Assembly: GCA_022447485.1 (NCBI GenBank)
Contig: JAKVCH010000238.1
Location: 1-5,435, forward strand
Reading direction: 5' to 3'
Source of the DNA: Polyangiaceae bacterium
GTDB lineage: Bacteria; Myxococcota_A; Polyangia; Polyangiales; Polyangiaceae
DNA: 5,435 bases
Shown here: piece after piece, positions 1 through 5,435 of the stretch
Numbering within the stretch: the stretch's first letter is position 1
How the letters are laid out: the number at the start of each line of letters is the position of its first letter
Program-made: the position numbers and the translations under genes
The notes under the pieces: model-generated
What the model saw: only the letters and a program-made list of their open reading frames with translations
The model's database searches: none
What the model was told of the DNA's origin: nothing

Positions 1-510
1 ATTTTTCAGCTCGAAAAAGATCAAAAAACTGAACTCGCCCTGCTCGTCTTTCCCTGGCAAGGAGTGCACAGAAACGACTTTGAACAACTACTTCGTTCCG
101 TCCGAGCACGGAAAGATCGGGGCCCTCGCCTACCTTTCGCCATGGCTGCCTTTCACCCCAATGCAACCCTGAACAGAAAGAACCCCGAGCAAGCCATCCC
201 CTTCTTTCGGCGGAGCCCTTTTCCATTGATCCAGGCAGTACGCAGCGAAAGTTTAGAGAAGTTAGATCCAAGTCAGGGAGAAGGCACTTCCTTTATTGAC
301 GTTGATTCGCTCAATCTCGTGGGCTTGGCTCAAGACTTTCGACAACAGAGAAAGAAATCACTGCGCAGGAAGGTCACGGAAGCCAATTTTCAGGCAGGAG
401 AAAAGTCCGATTGGAAGATAGCCTCAACCATCGAGGCGATCCACCGAGAACGGGATCAACTCTGGGAGCGACTCGACCACAAAGTACCTCCAGAATGGCA
501 GGTCGTATGA
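1..510 (+). CDS. DUF1415-like protein, N-terminus cut by window edge
   Basis: The frame is open from the first base and ends with TGA at 508-510, giving 169 visible residues; the true start lies to the left. A GTG at 64 is an internal codon, because the reading continues sensibly before it (a strand-like LALLVFPW stretch at about residues 12-19). The core resembles the uncharacterised DUF1415 family as I remember it: a short hydrophobic strand ending in a proline, then F51-H52-P53 after a strand, then an R71-S72-P73-F74-P75 block followed by an R81...S84-L85 segment. No biochemical function is established for this family that I can name. After about residue 97 comes a highly charged, probably helical tail of some 70 residues, rich in Lys, Arg, Glu and Gln, which seems longer than in the usual family members. 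The stop overlaps the start of the ABC ATPase gene by four bases, so the two are probably co-transcribed and translationally coupled. Family assignment is from pattern memory only. Confidence 0.7.
   Translation: MFQLEKDQKTELALLVFPWQGVHRNDFEQLLRSVRARKDRGPRLPFAMAAFHPNATLNRKNPEQAIPFFRRSPFPLIQAVRSESLEKLDPSQGEGTSFIDVDSLNLVGLAQDFRQQRKKSLRRKVTEANFQAGEKSDWKIASTIEAIHRERDQLWERLDHKVPPEWQVV
500..510 (+). promoter_or_regulatory. ATGA start/stop overlap with weak ribosome site
   Basis: The ATG at 507-509 of the ABC ATPase gene overlaps the TGA at 508-510 of the upstream gene. An AGGT at 500-503 lies just before it and is the only Shine-Dalgarno-like match nearby. This supports the 507 start over in-frame ATGs at 411 and 495, which would add residues with no ABC-domain character and overlap the upstream gene more deeply. 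Translational coupling (reinitiation by the ribosome that finishes the upstream gene) is inferred from the geometry. Confidence 0.6.
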
Positions 511-2114
511 AGGAATACCCGATTGAATTCGATCGCTACTCGCTCCGTGCAGGAGATAAATTTTCCACCGTTCGACTCGACCTCAGCCTTGGTCCGGGAG
601 AAATTCTTTTCCTAAAAGGCAAGCTGGGCACTGGAAAATCACTTCTTGCCGAGGCAATCGCCGGCATTCAACGGCCTGGCGTTTCTTCTCAAGGGCGAAT
701 CAAGCTGCACAAGGATACGACCATCGGGTTTCGTGCTCAAGATGCACGATTGATGGTTCTTTCCACAGATAGAGTGAGTTCCTTACTCCATCCTCCATTT
801 GATCAAAGGAAATCAGAATTTTATGAAGAGCTTGCCCTCCAATGGAATCTCGACTTGCAGAGAATAAGCGGCCTTCGCTATCGAGAACTTTCCACGTCGG
901 AGCGGATTCTCTGCTTGACGGCTCAAGTATTCCAGCCGTCAACTCGATTGATCGTTGTTGATGGTTTCTCTGAATCACTTTCTTCCTGGCAGCGAAAGCT
1001 GATGAAAGAGGCTATTCAGAAAAAACAAGAGGCCGGAGCAGCGCTGATCATCACCGATAGAAATCCGCCACCTCGAGAGCTTGAGATTTCCCACCTCGTC
1101 CAGTGTCAGCAGTCAGAGCCCGAAACTCTCGCACTCTCTCTTGCTCGCCCCCCTTCCAAAGGAAGAGCTCGGCACGCCCACCCACTTTTGGAACTCGATC
1201 GCGCGAGAATCAAGCTAGGTAGAAATAGAATTCTGAAGCGTTCCCGCTCTCTGCCTGTCTTAAATCGAGCATCCCTTTACCTGCGCCATGGCGAGGTCCT
1301 CGCCCTCTTAGGTCCCCAAGGATCGGGTAAATCGACTTTGCTCGAAGCGGTCGCAGGCCTCCATCGAGTCCAATCCGGTCGCATCCTATTTAATGGCCGC
1401 GATATGACTCACGCTACCGGACGTCGCTTGAAGAAATTGCGCAAAAGCGTCCAGCTTATCTTTCAAGATGCAGCACAAATATTAGCGCCAGACCGGACAG
1501 TGCTGATGCTGCTGGAGCAAGCTATACGCCTGAGCGATGCATCGTCGACTCCCGTCGAACATTTCATAGAAAGGGTCGGGCTCTCCGCTAAGCTGCTTCA
1601 TGCAAGTGCCGGAGAGCTCAGCGCCGGCGAAGCTCAACGCGTCGATTTGGCGCGAAGTTTGGCGGTCGATCCAACATTATTATTGTTCGATGAACCACGA
1701 GTTGCAGGTGTCGATTCCGATGATGGGGTGTTGGCATCAACGATTCGTGGATTTGCCCAAGGCTCTTCGGCTTGCCTTCTGGCAACAAGCGACCCAGGGG
1801 TTGCTCGTGCCCTGGCAGATCGCATCGCCGTGATCTACGCAGGGAAAATCATCGAGCTCGGCCCCACAAATCAAGTCTTACAATCGCCAGGCCACCCAGC
1901 AACCTACGAGTTGCTCGCTCAGAAGCGCTTGCCACTACGACAACAAGAAGATGCCTCTGGCTGCTTCTATGCCTCAACCTGTCCCCAAAGACAGATTCCC
2001 CAATGTGATGAAAGAGAGCCAGCTCTCGCTCCTCTCCCGCAAAAGCGGAGTCGACAGGGGAATCAGCGTGTCGCCTGTTACTTCCCCCATCACACTCACC
2101 CTCTCCCGAAATAA
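507..2114 (+). CDS. Fused oligopeptide/dipeptide ABC transporter ATPase (DppD-DppF type), degenerate active sites
   Basis: A 535-residue cytoplasmic protein with two ABC ATPase domains, expected to power peptide uptake through membrane permeases not present in this window. Domain 1 (about 8-205) has Walker A GKLGTGKS at 38-45 and a Q-loop-like Gln at 78. Its signature is LSTSE (128-132), its Walker B reads VVDG (150-153) with Gly in place of the catalytic Glu, and the switch His is replaced (ITDR, 182-185). Domain 2 (about 228-460) has Walker A GPQGSGKST (269-277), Q-loop Gln320, signature LSAGE (371-375) and Walker B LLLFDEP (391-397), but Ser428 where the switch His is expected. The tail (about 460-526) is the oligopeptide-transporter C-terminal domain, with Cys486, Cys492, Cys500 and Cys524 and a VACYF ending. 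Separate OppD and OppF proteins are each about 320-350 residues, so this is a compact fusion in which only the second half keeps the C-terminal domain. Peptide is the likely substrate class; the exact substrate cannot be read. Confidence 0.88.
   Translation: MKEYPIEFDRYSLRAGDKFSTVRLDLSLGPGEILFLKGKLGTGKSLLAEAIAGIQRPGVSSQGRIKLHKDTTIGFRAQDARLMVLSTDRVSSLLHPPFDQRKSEFYEELALQWNLDLQRISGLRYRELSTSERILCLTAQVFQPSTRLIVVDGFSESLSSWQRKLMKEAIQKKQEAGAALIITDRNPPPRELEISHLVQCQQSEPETLALSLARPPSKGRARHAHPLLELDRARIKLGRNRILKRSRSLPVLNRASLYLRHGEVLALLGPQGSGKSTLLEAVAGLHRVQSGRILFNGRDMTHATGRRLKKLRKSVQLIFQDAAQILAPDRTVLMLLEQAIRLSDASSTPVEHFIERVGLSAKLLHASAGELSAGEAQRVDLARSLAVDPTLLLFDEPRVAGVDSDDGVLASTIRGFAQGSSACLLATSDPGVARALADRIAVIYAGKIIELGPTNQVLQSPGHPATYELLAQKRLPLRQQEDASGCFYASTCPQRQIPQCDEREPALAPLPQKRSRQGNQRVACYFPHHTHPLPK
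1959..2084 (+). other. Four-cysteine C-terminal domain, probable [4Fe-4S] site
   Basis: This segment encodes residues 485-526 of the fused ATPase. It contains a GCFYASTCP stretch, then Cys500, then a VACYF ending, giving the spacing Cys486-x5-Cys492-x7-Cys500-x23-Cys524. The same layout is the hallmark of the C-terminal region of DppD/OppD-type ATPases, where structural work has shown bound iron-sulfur clusters. All four cysteines are kept here even though the ATPase motifs have drifted. Cluster binding is inferred from the family. Confidence 0.7.
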
Positions 2115-2143
2115 TCACGGACAGAGGAGTGGAAACTGGCTAA

Positions 2144-3259
2144 TTAAAGAACGCGATGCATCCAGCCGTGGCTATCGGCCACTTGACCATGCTGAATCGC
2201 CAACAACTGTTCACGAACCTTCGTAGCAACCGGACCGGTTTCTCCTCCGTGAATCAAGAAGTCACCGTCCTTCGACTTCACTTCTCCGACGGGAGTCACT
2301 ACCGCTGCGGTACCGCAGGCAAAAACTTCACTCAGCGCACCGGTTTCAACGTCCCTTTTCCAATCTTCGACGCTGATAGTGCCTTCGGTTGCCTCCCAAC
2401 CAAAGTCGCGAGCAATGGCAAGAATCGAATCTCGCGTCACGCCAGGTAGAAGGCTTCCAGTTAAGGCTGGGGTGACAATCTTCGTCTTGCCGCCATTCGT
2501 GTAGACGAAGAATAGATTCATGCCGCCCATTTCTTCGACATACTTTCTCTGAAAAGCATCGAGCCAAACGACCTGATCACAACCTTTTTCTTTTGCGGAA
2601 CGTTGGGCCACGAGACTGGCAGCATAATTTCCCGCACATTTAGTGTGGCCCGTGCCACCAGGAGCAGCGCGGATGTACTCAGTACTGATCCAGACACTCA
2701 CCGGTTTGATTCCCCGAGGAAAGTACGCCCCCGAAGGTGAACCAAATAACAAAAAGAGATATTCTTTGGCTGGACGTACACCTAAGCCAGCCTCTGTCGC
2801 GATCATCAGAGGACGCAAGTAGAGGCTTTCACCTACATTCGGTGGAACCCACTCGTTTTCCTGGCGAATTAATAAGTCTGCCGCCTCGACAAAGAGCTCG
2901 ACAGGCATTTCAGGCATCGCTAAGCGCCGAGCTGAAGTTTGAAATCGAAGAGCATTTGCCTCCGGTCGAAATGTAGAAATACCGCCGTCATCTTGCCGGT
3001 AGGCCTTAAACCCTTCGAAGATTGCTTGGCCATAATGCAGAACAGACGCAGCAGGATCGAGCTGAATCGGCTGGTAGGGAACAATTTTTGCGTCGATCCA
3101 GCCCTGGCCATCCACGTAACGCACTCGAGCCATATGCTCAGTGTAAATGCGACCAAATCCCAAATCAGCCATGGCCGCAGCGCGTTGCTGCGAGGTAGCT
3201 GGATTCTCCACAGGCTGAATTTCAAAGGCACTCGGGTTCATAGCAGAGAGGCGCTGCAT
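2144..3259 (-). CDS. ilvE: Branched-chain amino acid aminotransferase
   Basis: A cytoplasmic PLP enzyme of fold type IV that interconverts Leu, Ile and Val with their 2-oxo acids using glutamate/2-oxoglutarate. It performs the last step of branched-chain synthesis and the first step of their breakdown. At 371 residues it fits the longer (type II, eukaryote/actinobacteria-like) class. Visible marks are the HYGQAIFEGFKAY block (75-87), YLRPL (147-151), Lys207 in GTGHTKCAGNYAASL as the Schiff-base lysine, VEEMGGMNLFF (241-251), the LTGSLLPGVTRDSIL loop (267-281) and the FACGTAAVVTPV block (313-324). These are complete, so the enzyme is expected to be active. The start is uncertain: ATG at 3259 gives 371 residues, while ATG at 3241 (MNPSAFEIQP) gives 365 and looks more like family N-termini. 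Neither has a clear ribosome-binding site. It ends 29 bases from the stop of the converging ABC gene and lies 122 bases downstream of the lipoprotein gene on the same strand. Confidence 0.95.
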   Translation of the reverse strand: MQRLSAMNPSAFEIQPVENPATSQQRAAAMADLGFGRIYTEHMARVRYVDGQGWIDAKIVPYQPIQLDPAASVLHYGQAIFEGFKAYRQDDGGISTFRPEANALRFQTSARRLAMPEMPVELFVEAADLLIRQENEWVPPNVGESLYLRPLMIATEAGLGVRPAKEYLFLLFGSPSGAYFPRGIKPVSVWISTEYIRAAPGGTGHTKCAGNYAASLVAQRSAKEKGCDQVVWLDAFQRKYVEEMGGMNLFFVYTNGGKTKIVTPALTGSLLPGVTRDSILAIARDFGWEATEGTISVEDWKRDVETGALSEVFACGTAAVVTPVGEVKSKDGDFLIHGGETGPVATKVREQLLAIQHGQVADSHGWMHRVL

Positions 3260-3321
3260 ACCACGAAGCGCGGCGCTGTCATTAGCTTCGTGCTCGAATC
3301 CCTCGTCTTTCGCCGAATCAT
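3238..3321 (-). CDS. Possible 27-residue leader peptide upstream of ilvE (tentative)
   Basis: A short frame starts at ATG 3321 and ends at TGA 3238-3240. Its stop overlaps the alternative ilvE ATG at 3241 as ATGA. The encoded peptide begins MIRRKTRD and ends with FVVCSASLL, so its last residues are moderately rich in Val and Leu, the amino acids ilvE handles. There is no ribosome-binding site before it, and 27-codon frames arise often by chance. The overlap and residue content make it worth recording, but it may well not be translated. Confidence 0.15.
   Translation of the reverse strand: MIRRKTRDSSTKLMTAPRFVVCSASLL
3262..3292 (-). repeat. Perfect 8-bp inverted repeat just upstream of ilvE
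   Basis: CACGAAGC at 3262-3269 pairs exactly with GCTTCGTG at 3285-3292, separated by 15 bases. In the ilvE transcript the hairpin would end two bases before the ATG at 3259, placing the 3' arm where a ribosome must bind. It is not followed by a T-run, so it is not a factor-independent terminator. It could be a translation-controlling hairpin, a regulator operator or chance. No tight Shine-Dalgarno lies inside the arm. Confidence 0.4.
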
Positions 3322-3381
3322 CGAAAAAAGCAGCACTTCACTCGGTTCTTTCCCTGGAAACGTCGAGGCTGATTCTCCTGG

Positions 3382-4743
3382 CTACCCAGGGCCTTCAGCA
3401 GCTGAGTCTTGGCAAACTAGTTCTTCTAAACGACTGCTCAACCCCTCCGGTCGTGCAACGATCACCCTAGCTGCCCCATTTCCTCGCACAGCGCCGGTTG
3501 CTGGCACTTCCGTACTCCAAAGAGGCTGCCCTCGGTGAAATTCGGGCTCCCAGATCAACTCTCCCGGCCCCTGGTGCCACCGAAGGCGATAGAGCCCCGC
3601 CTGCTTCGACCCAAGATAGACCTCAAGCTCTTCGCCACGCGAGAGGACTTCCGGCGCGCCAGCATCGAAATCCACCTCAAAAAAATGAAAGGACTGTTGC
3701 GCTCCGCCCTCATCAAGCGATGCTAATCTCAGGTGCATCTCTTGACCATCGAGTCCGAGCTGCGGCTGACGCCAGGCGACCACGAGGCGCCCTTGGGTAT
3801 CAACCTCTGCATCATAGGTTAAAATCGATTCCGGCATGCCACTCAGGGAAAGTGGCTCCGTCAGCGCTTGACCATTTTTATCTAATTTTACGCCCCAAAT
3901 CGAGGCCGGCGCTTCGCTCACTAGACCTTGATCATGCGCAGAGCGACGGTCAGGCAGCTTTTCATAAACAAGATAGGTCAGCCAATAGCCACCTTTCCGT
4001 TGGAAAATTCGCGGCTGATCCGAGTCTTGAGAAACCGCGCCCAAATCGAGAGTGTTCCCCAAAGCGACAAGACCGTCCAAGGAGACTCTCCGACCCGCAA
4101 CCCGGCTCCGCGCACTGCCCAGACGGGGCTCATCCCATACAACCAAAAACTCATCCTTTTTTGGCCCTAGGGCAAGCGAGGTGGCGAGCGATACATCACG
4201 TCCCTGCAGCAAAGAGGCTCCCCAAACTAGCTGGGCATCAGCACCTTGACCGTCGAGACGAGCAAACTGCATCTCCAGGTTTCCCGCATCACTTGAGAGC
4301 TTCATCGCAACCCAGCCATCGCTAAGCCCCAGCAGCTGCGGCGCCTCAGTCTGGCCGTAGACAAGACCCAATTCAAACAAGGTCCAATCGGTCTTCACGA
4401 GGCCAGCAACGTATACCCGAGACTCTTCACCCGGCACTAGTAGCGGCAGCGCCCAACCCTGCCCCCAAGGCACAGCCGACCCTAACTCTGTAGGAGACCC
4501 AGAAAGCTCTGGGGGCAGAGGTAGGCGCTGTGATGCGCCCTCGCCCAGCCTGCGACAACGGCGTGAATCGGGCCATCGCAAAGGAGGTGGGTCAGCGGGT
4601 TCAGCAGCTTCTTCCAAGACAAGTCGACTCTGCGGCGTCTCACTCTCGCAACGACAACCAGAAAAGAACAGACTCAAAGCTAAACAGGCAATTATTCCCA
4701 GCATCTGGCCACAAAAGCCCTCAAAAACACCAATTCGCTTCAT
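3382..4743 (-). CDS. Predicted lipoprotein with beta-propeller-like repeats, function unknown
   Basis: A 453-residue exported protein that I do not recognise as a named family. The N-terminus has a basic start (MKR), a hydrophobic stretch at about 14-28 and a lipobox-like FSG before Cys30, so it is probably lipid-anchored after signal peptidase II cleavage. Arg at +2 gives no inner-membrane retention signal by the enteric rule. Residues 31-60 form a Glu/Pro-rich linker. From about 85 to the end there are recurring blades of a hydrophobic strand with an aromatic residue, then a charged turn, then a second strand and an 'xDG' or 'DxNG' turn. The clearest are around 197-233 (DEFLVVWDEPR ... SLDG), 251-302 (YWLTYLVYE ... 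LDKNG) and 318-352 (GRLVVAWRQP ... SLDEGG). This resembles secreted propeller-like proteins common in myxobacteria-type genomes. Cys63 and Cys444 could form a disulfide closing the ring. ATG 4743 is preferred over the internal Met14 because only it supplies a positively charged n-region. Confidence 0.75.
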   Translation of the reverse strand: MKRIGVFEGFCGQMLGIIACLALSLFFSGCRCESETPQSRLVLEEAAEPADPPPLRWPDSRRCRRLGEGASQRLPLPPELSGSPTELGSAVPWGQGWALPLLVPGEESRVYVAGLVKTDWTLFELGLVYGQTEAPQLLGLSDGWVAMKLSSDAGNLEMQFARLDGQGADAQLVWGASLLQGRDVSLATSLALGPKKDEFLVVWDEPRLGSARSRVAGRRVSLDGLVALGNTLDLGAVSQDSDQPRIFQRKGGYWLTYLVYEKLPDRRSAHDQGLVSEAPASIWGVKLDKNGQALTEPLSLSGMPESILTYDAEVDTQGRLVVAWRQPQLGLDGQEMHLRLASLDEGGAQQSFHFFEVDFDAGAPEVLSRGEELEVYLGSKQAGLYRLRWHQGPGELIWEPEFHRGQPLWSTEVPATGAVRGNGAARVIVARPEGLSSRLEELVCQDSAAEGPG

Positions 4744-4921
4744 GAACTTTTATCCATGGTAGCGGAGGCTGCGCCCCGCGCCCAGTCGCGCTATTGCCTT
4801 AATACGGGAGGACCCACTAGGCTTCTGCATCGAGGGCACCTCTGAGCGCTCGCTATCACTCTTCTCCGCAGACGAAAACCAGACTGAAAAGAAATATTCT
4901 GTCATTTCTCTCAGCCTCGCT
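4744..4921. promoter_or_regulatory. Divergent intergenic region, promoters expected but not resolved
   Basis: These 178 bases separate the minus-strand lipoprotein gene from the plus-strand acyltransferase gene, so both promoters should lie here or overlap the gene starts. I find no convincing paired -35/-10 boxes. A TATTCT at 4895-4900 is only a weak -10 candidate for the plus strand, with no matching -35. GAGCGCTC at 4844-4851 is a perfect 8-bp palindrome that could be a small operator half or chance. No strong ribosome site lies next to either start. Confidence 0.35.
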
Positions 4922-5435
4922 ATGGCAAAAACCCATCCAACTCGCCCCTACGCGCCAAACGCAGCTCTGCGCAGTCTCTACAAAAAATATTTTGAGAGAA
5001 TTCGCGTCGATCCTGCCTGGGCTGAAAAAGTTCGAGAGTTAAGTCGCCATGGTTCTGTGCTCTACGTCCTGCCAAACTTAAATTGGTTAGACTTTGTCGC
5101 GCTCGACTACCTAACCAAAAGGCATGATCTGCCCCCCCTACTTTTCGCCAACGATCTGGGTCTTTGGCTGCTCAACCCCCAGGGGCCCAATGTCCCCGGC
5201 CAGGGTCTGCTGAATATGCTGATCCCTCAAATGCGTCGCAACCCGGAGGCGCAACTCCGAGCGGCCGTTGAATCGGACGGTAGTGCTGCTCTCTTTTTAA
5301 AACGCCCCCCCTCGGTGCTCGATGCCGCTGTTGGTGCAACGGGACGCCGTGGCTTACAAGAAGGTGACGAGCTCGTTCGAGAGATTTTCAAGATCCAAAG
5401 AAGTGGCCAGCGAAATATTATTTTGATGCCCCTGC
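4922..5435 (+). CDS. PlsB-like glycerol-3-phosphate/lysophospholipid acyltransferase, C-terminus cut by window edge
   Basis: The first 171 residues of a frame that leaves the right edge without a stop. The VLYVLPNLNWLDFVAL stretch (46-61) lines up with block I of PlsB-type acyltransferases (VPCHRSHMDYLL in E. coli as I recall), keeping the Asp at 57 but with Asn52 where the catalytic His should be. A LPPLLFANDL segment (70-79) follows, as in PlsB after block I. Then comes GSAALFLKRPPS (120-131), like the GAFFIRR block II, and an EGDELVREIFKIQRSGQRNIILMPL stretch whose end resembles the block IV hydrophobic strand. If correct, it would act at the membrane, moving acyl chains onto glycerol-phosphate lipids. 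ATG 4922 is the first ATG, GTG or TTG in frame after the stop at 4760-4762, although the frame is open for about 53 codons before it. No clear Shine-Dalgarno is present. The missing His leaves activity in doubt, and the family call is tentative. Confidence 0.6.
   Translation, partial: MAKTHPTRPYAPNAALRSLYKKYFERIRVDPAWAEKVRELSRHGSVLYVLPNLNWLDFVALDYLTKRHDLPPLLFANDLGLWLLNPQGPNVPGQGLLNMLIPQMRRNPEAQLRAAVESDGSAALFLKRPPSVLDAAVGATGRRGLQEGDELVREIFKIQRSGQRNIILMPL

Noticed and set aside
411..506. Longer start for the ABC ATPase at 411 or 495
   Set aside because: The added residues overlap the upstream gene, are low-complexity and lack ABC-domain character. The 507 start gives the typical ATGA overlap.
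3321..3345. T-run on the minus strand (A-run at 3324-3329) after the lipoprotein gene, considered as a terminator
   Set aside because: No stable GC-rich hairpin precedes the T-run; only a weak four-base pairing can be drawn.
2939..3538. 199-codon plus-strand open frame spanning the ilvE 5' end and the gap
   Set aside because: It is antisense to conserved ilvE blocks, crosses into the lipoprotein gene, and shows no domain-like sequence.
3498..4325. 275-codon plus-strand open frame across the lipoprotein gene
   Set aside because: It is antisense to a gene with a signal peptide and clear repeats. Its translation is low-complexity, rich in Arg, Pro, Ala and His, and has no recognisable domain.
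4740..4757. Five-codon minus-strand frame (ATG at 4757) whose TGA overlaps the lipoprotein ATG
   Set aside because: It is too short to judge, has no ribosome site, and such overlaps occur by chance.
4806..4811. GGGAGG Shine-Dalgarno-like sequence in the divergent gap
   Set aside because: No ATG, GTG or TTG lies at a suitable distance downstream, and the nearest plausible start (4922) is more than 100 bases away.

Overview
The window carries five protein-coding genes on moderate-GC DNA and no mobile element, RNA gene or CRISPR array that I can see. A Cys-anchored lipoprotein built from repeated 'hydrophobic-VVW ... G-x-x-V-x-x-DG' blades, a divergent-type glycerolipid acyltransferase and a fused oligopeptide ABC ATPase suggest a Gram-negative bacterium, perhaps from the former Deltaproteobacteria (Myxococcota, Bdellovibrionota or Bradymonadales-like). 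That placement is inference and weak.

Layout: (1) Positions 1-510, plus strand, hold the 3' part of a DUF1415-like gene that enters from the left edge. (2) Positions 507-2114, plus strand, overlap it by an ATGA and encode a 535-residue protein with two ABC ATPase domains in one chain plus the oligopeptide-transporter C-terminal cysteine domain (a DppD/DppF or OppD/OppF fusion). (3) After only 29 bases, positions 2144-3259 on the minus strand encode a branched-chain amino acid aminotransferase (ilvE). (4) Upstream of ilvE is a 122-base gap containing a perfect 8-bp inverted repeat. It also holds a tiny open frame whose stop overlaps the alternative ilvE start. (5) Positions 3382-4743, minus strand, encode a 453-residue predicted lipoprotein. 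(6) A 178-base divergent gap separates it from a plus-strand gene starting at 4922. That gene is a PlsB-like acyltransferase and runs off the right edge.

Functionally, the left pair looks like one transcription unit whose other members, possibly peptide permease and binding-protein genes, would lie outside the window. The minus-strand pair (lipoprotein then ilvE) could be co-transcribed but has no obvious functional link. The most notable signal is in the fused ABC ATPase. Its first ATPase half has lost the signature glycine, catalytic Glu and switch His, and its second half has lost the switch His, so neither of the two composite ATP sites is complete by sequence. None of the four visible gene starts has a strong Shine-Dalgarno sequence.

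I do not see convincing evidence of a new multi-gene system. The leads worth following are the degenerate fused transporter ATPase, the possible ilvE leader region, and the acyltransferase lacking the canonical block I histidine.
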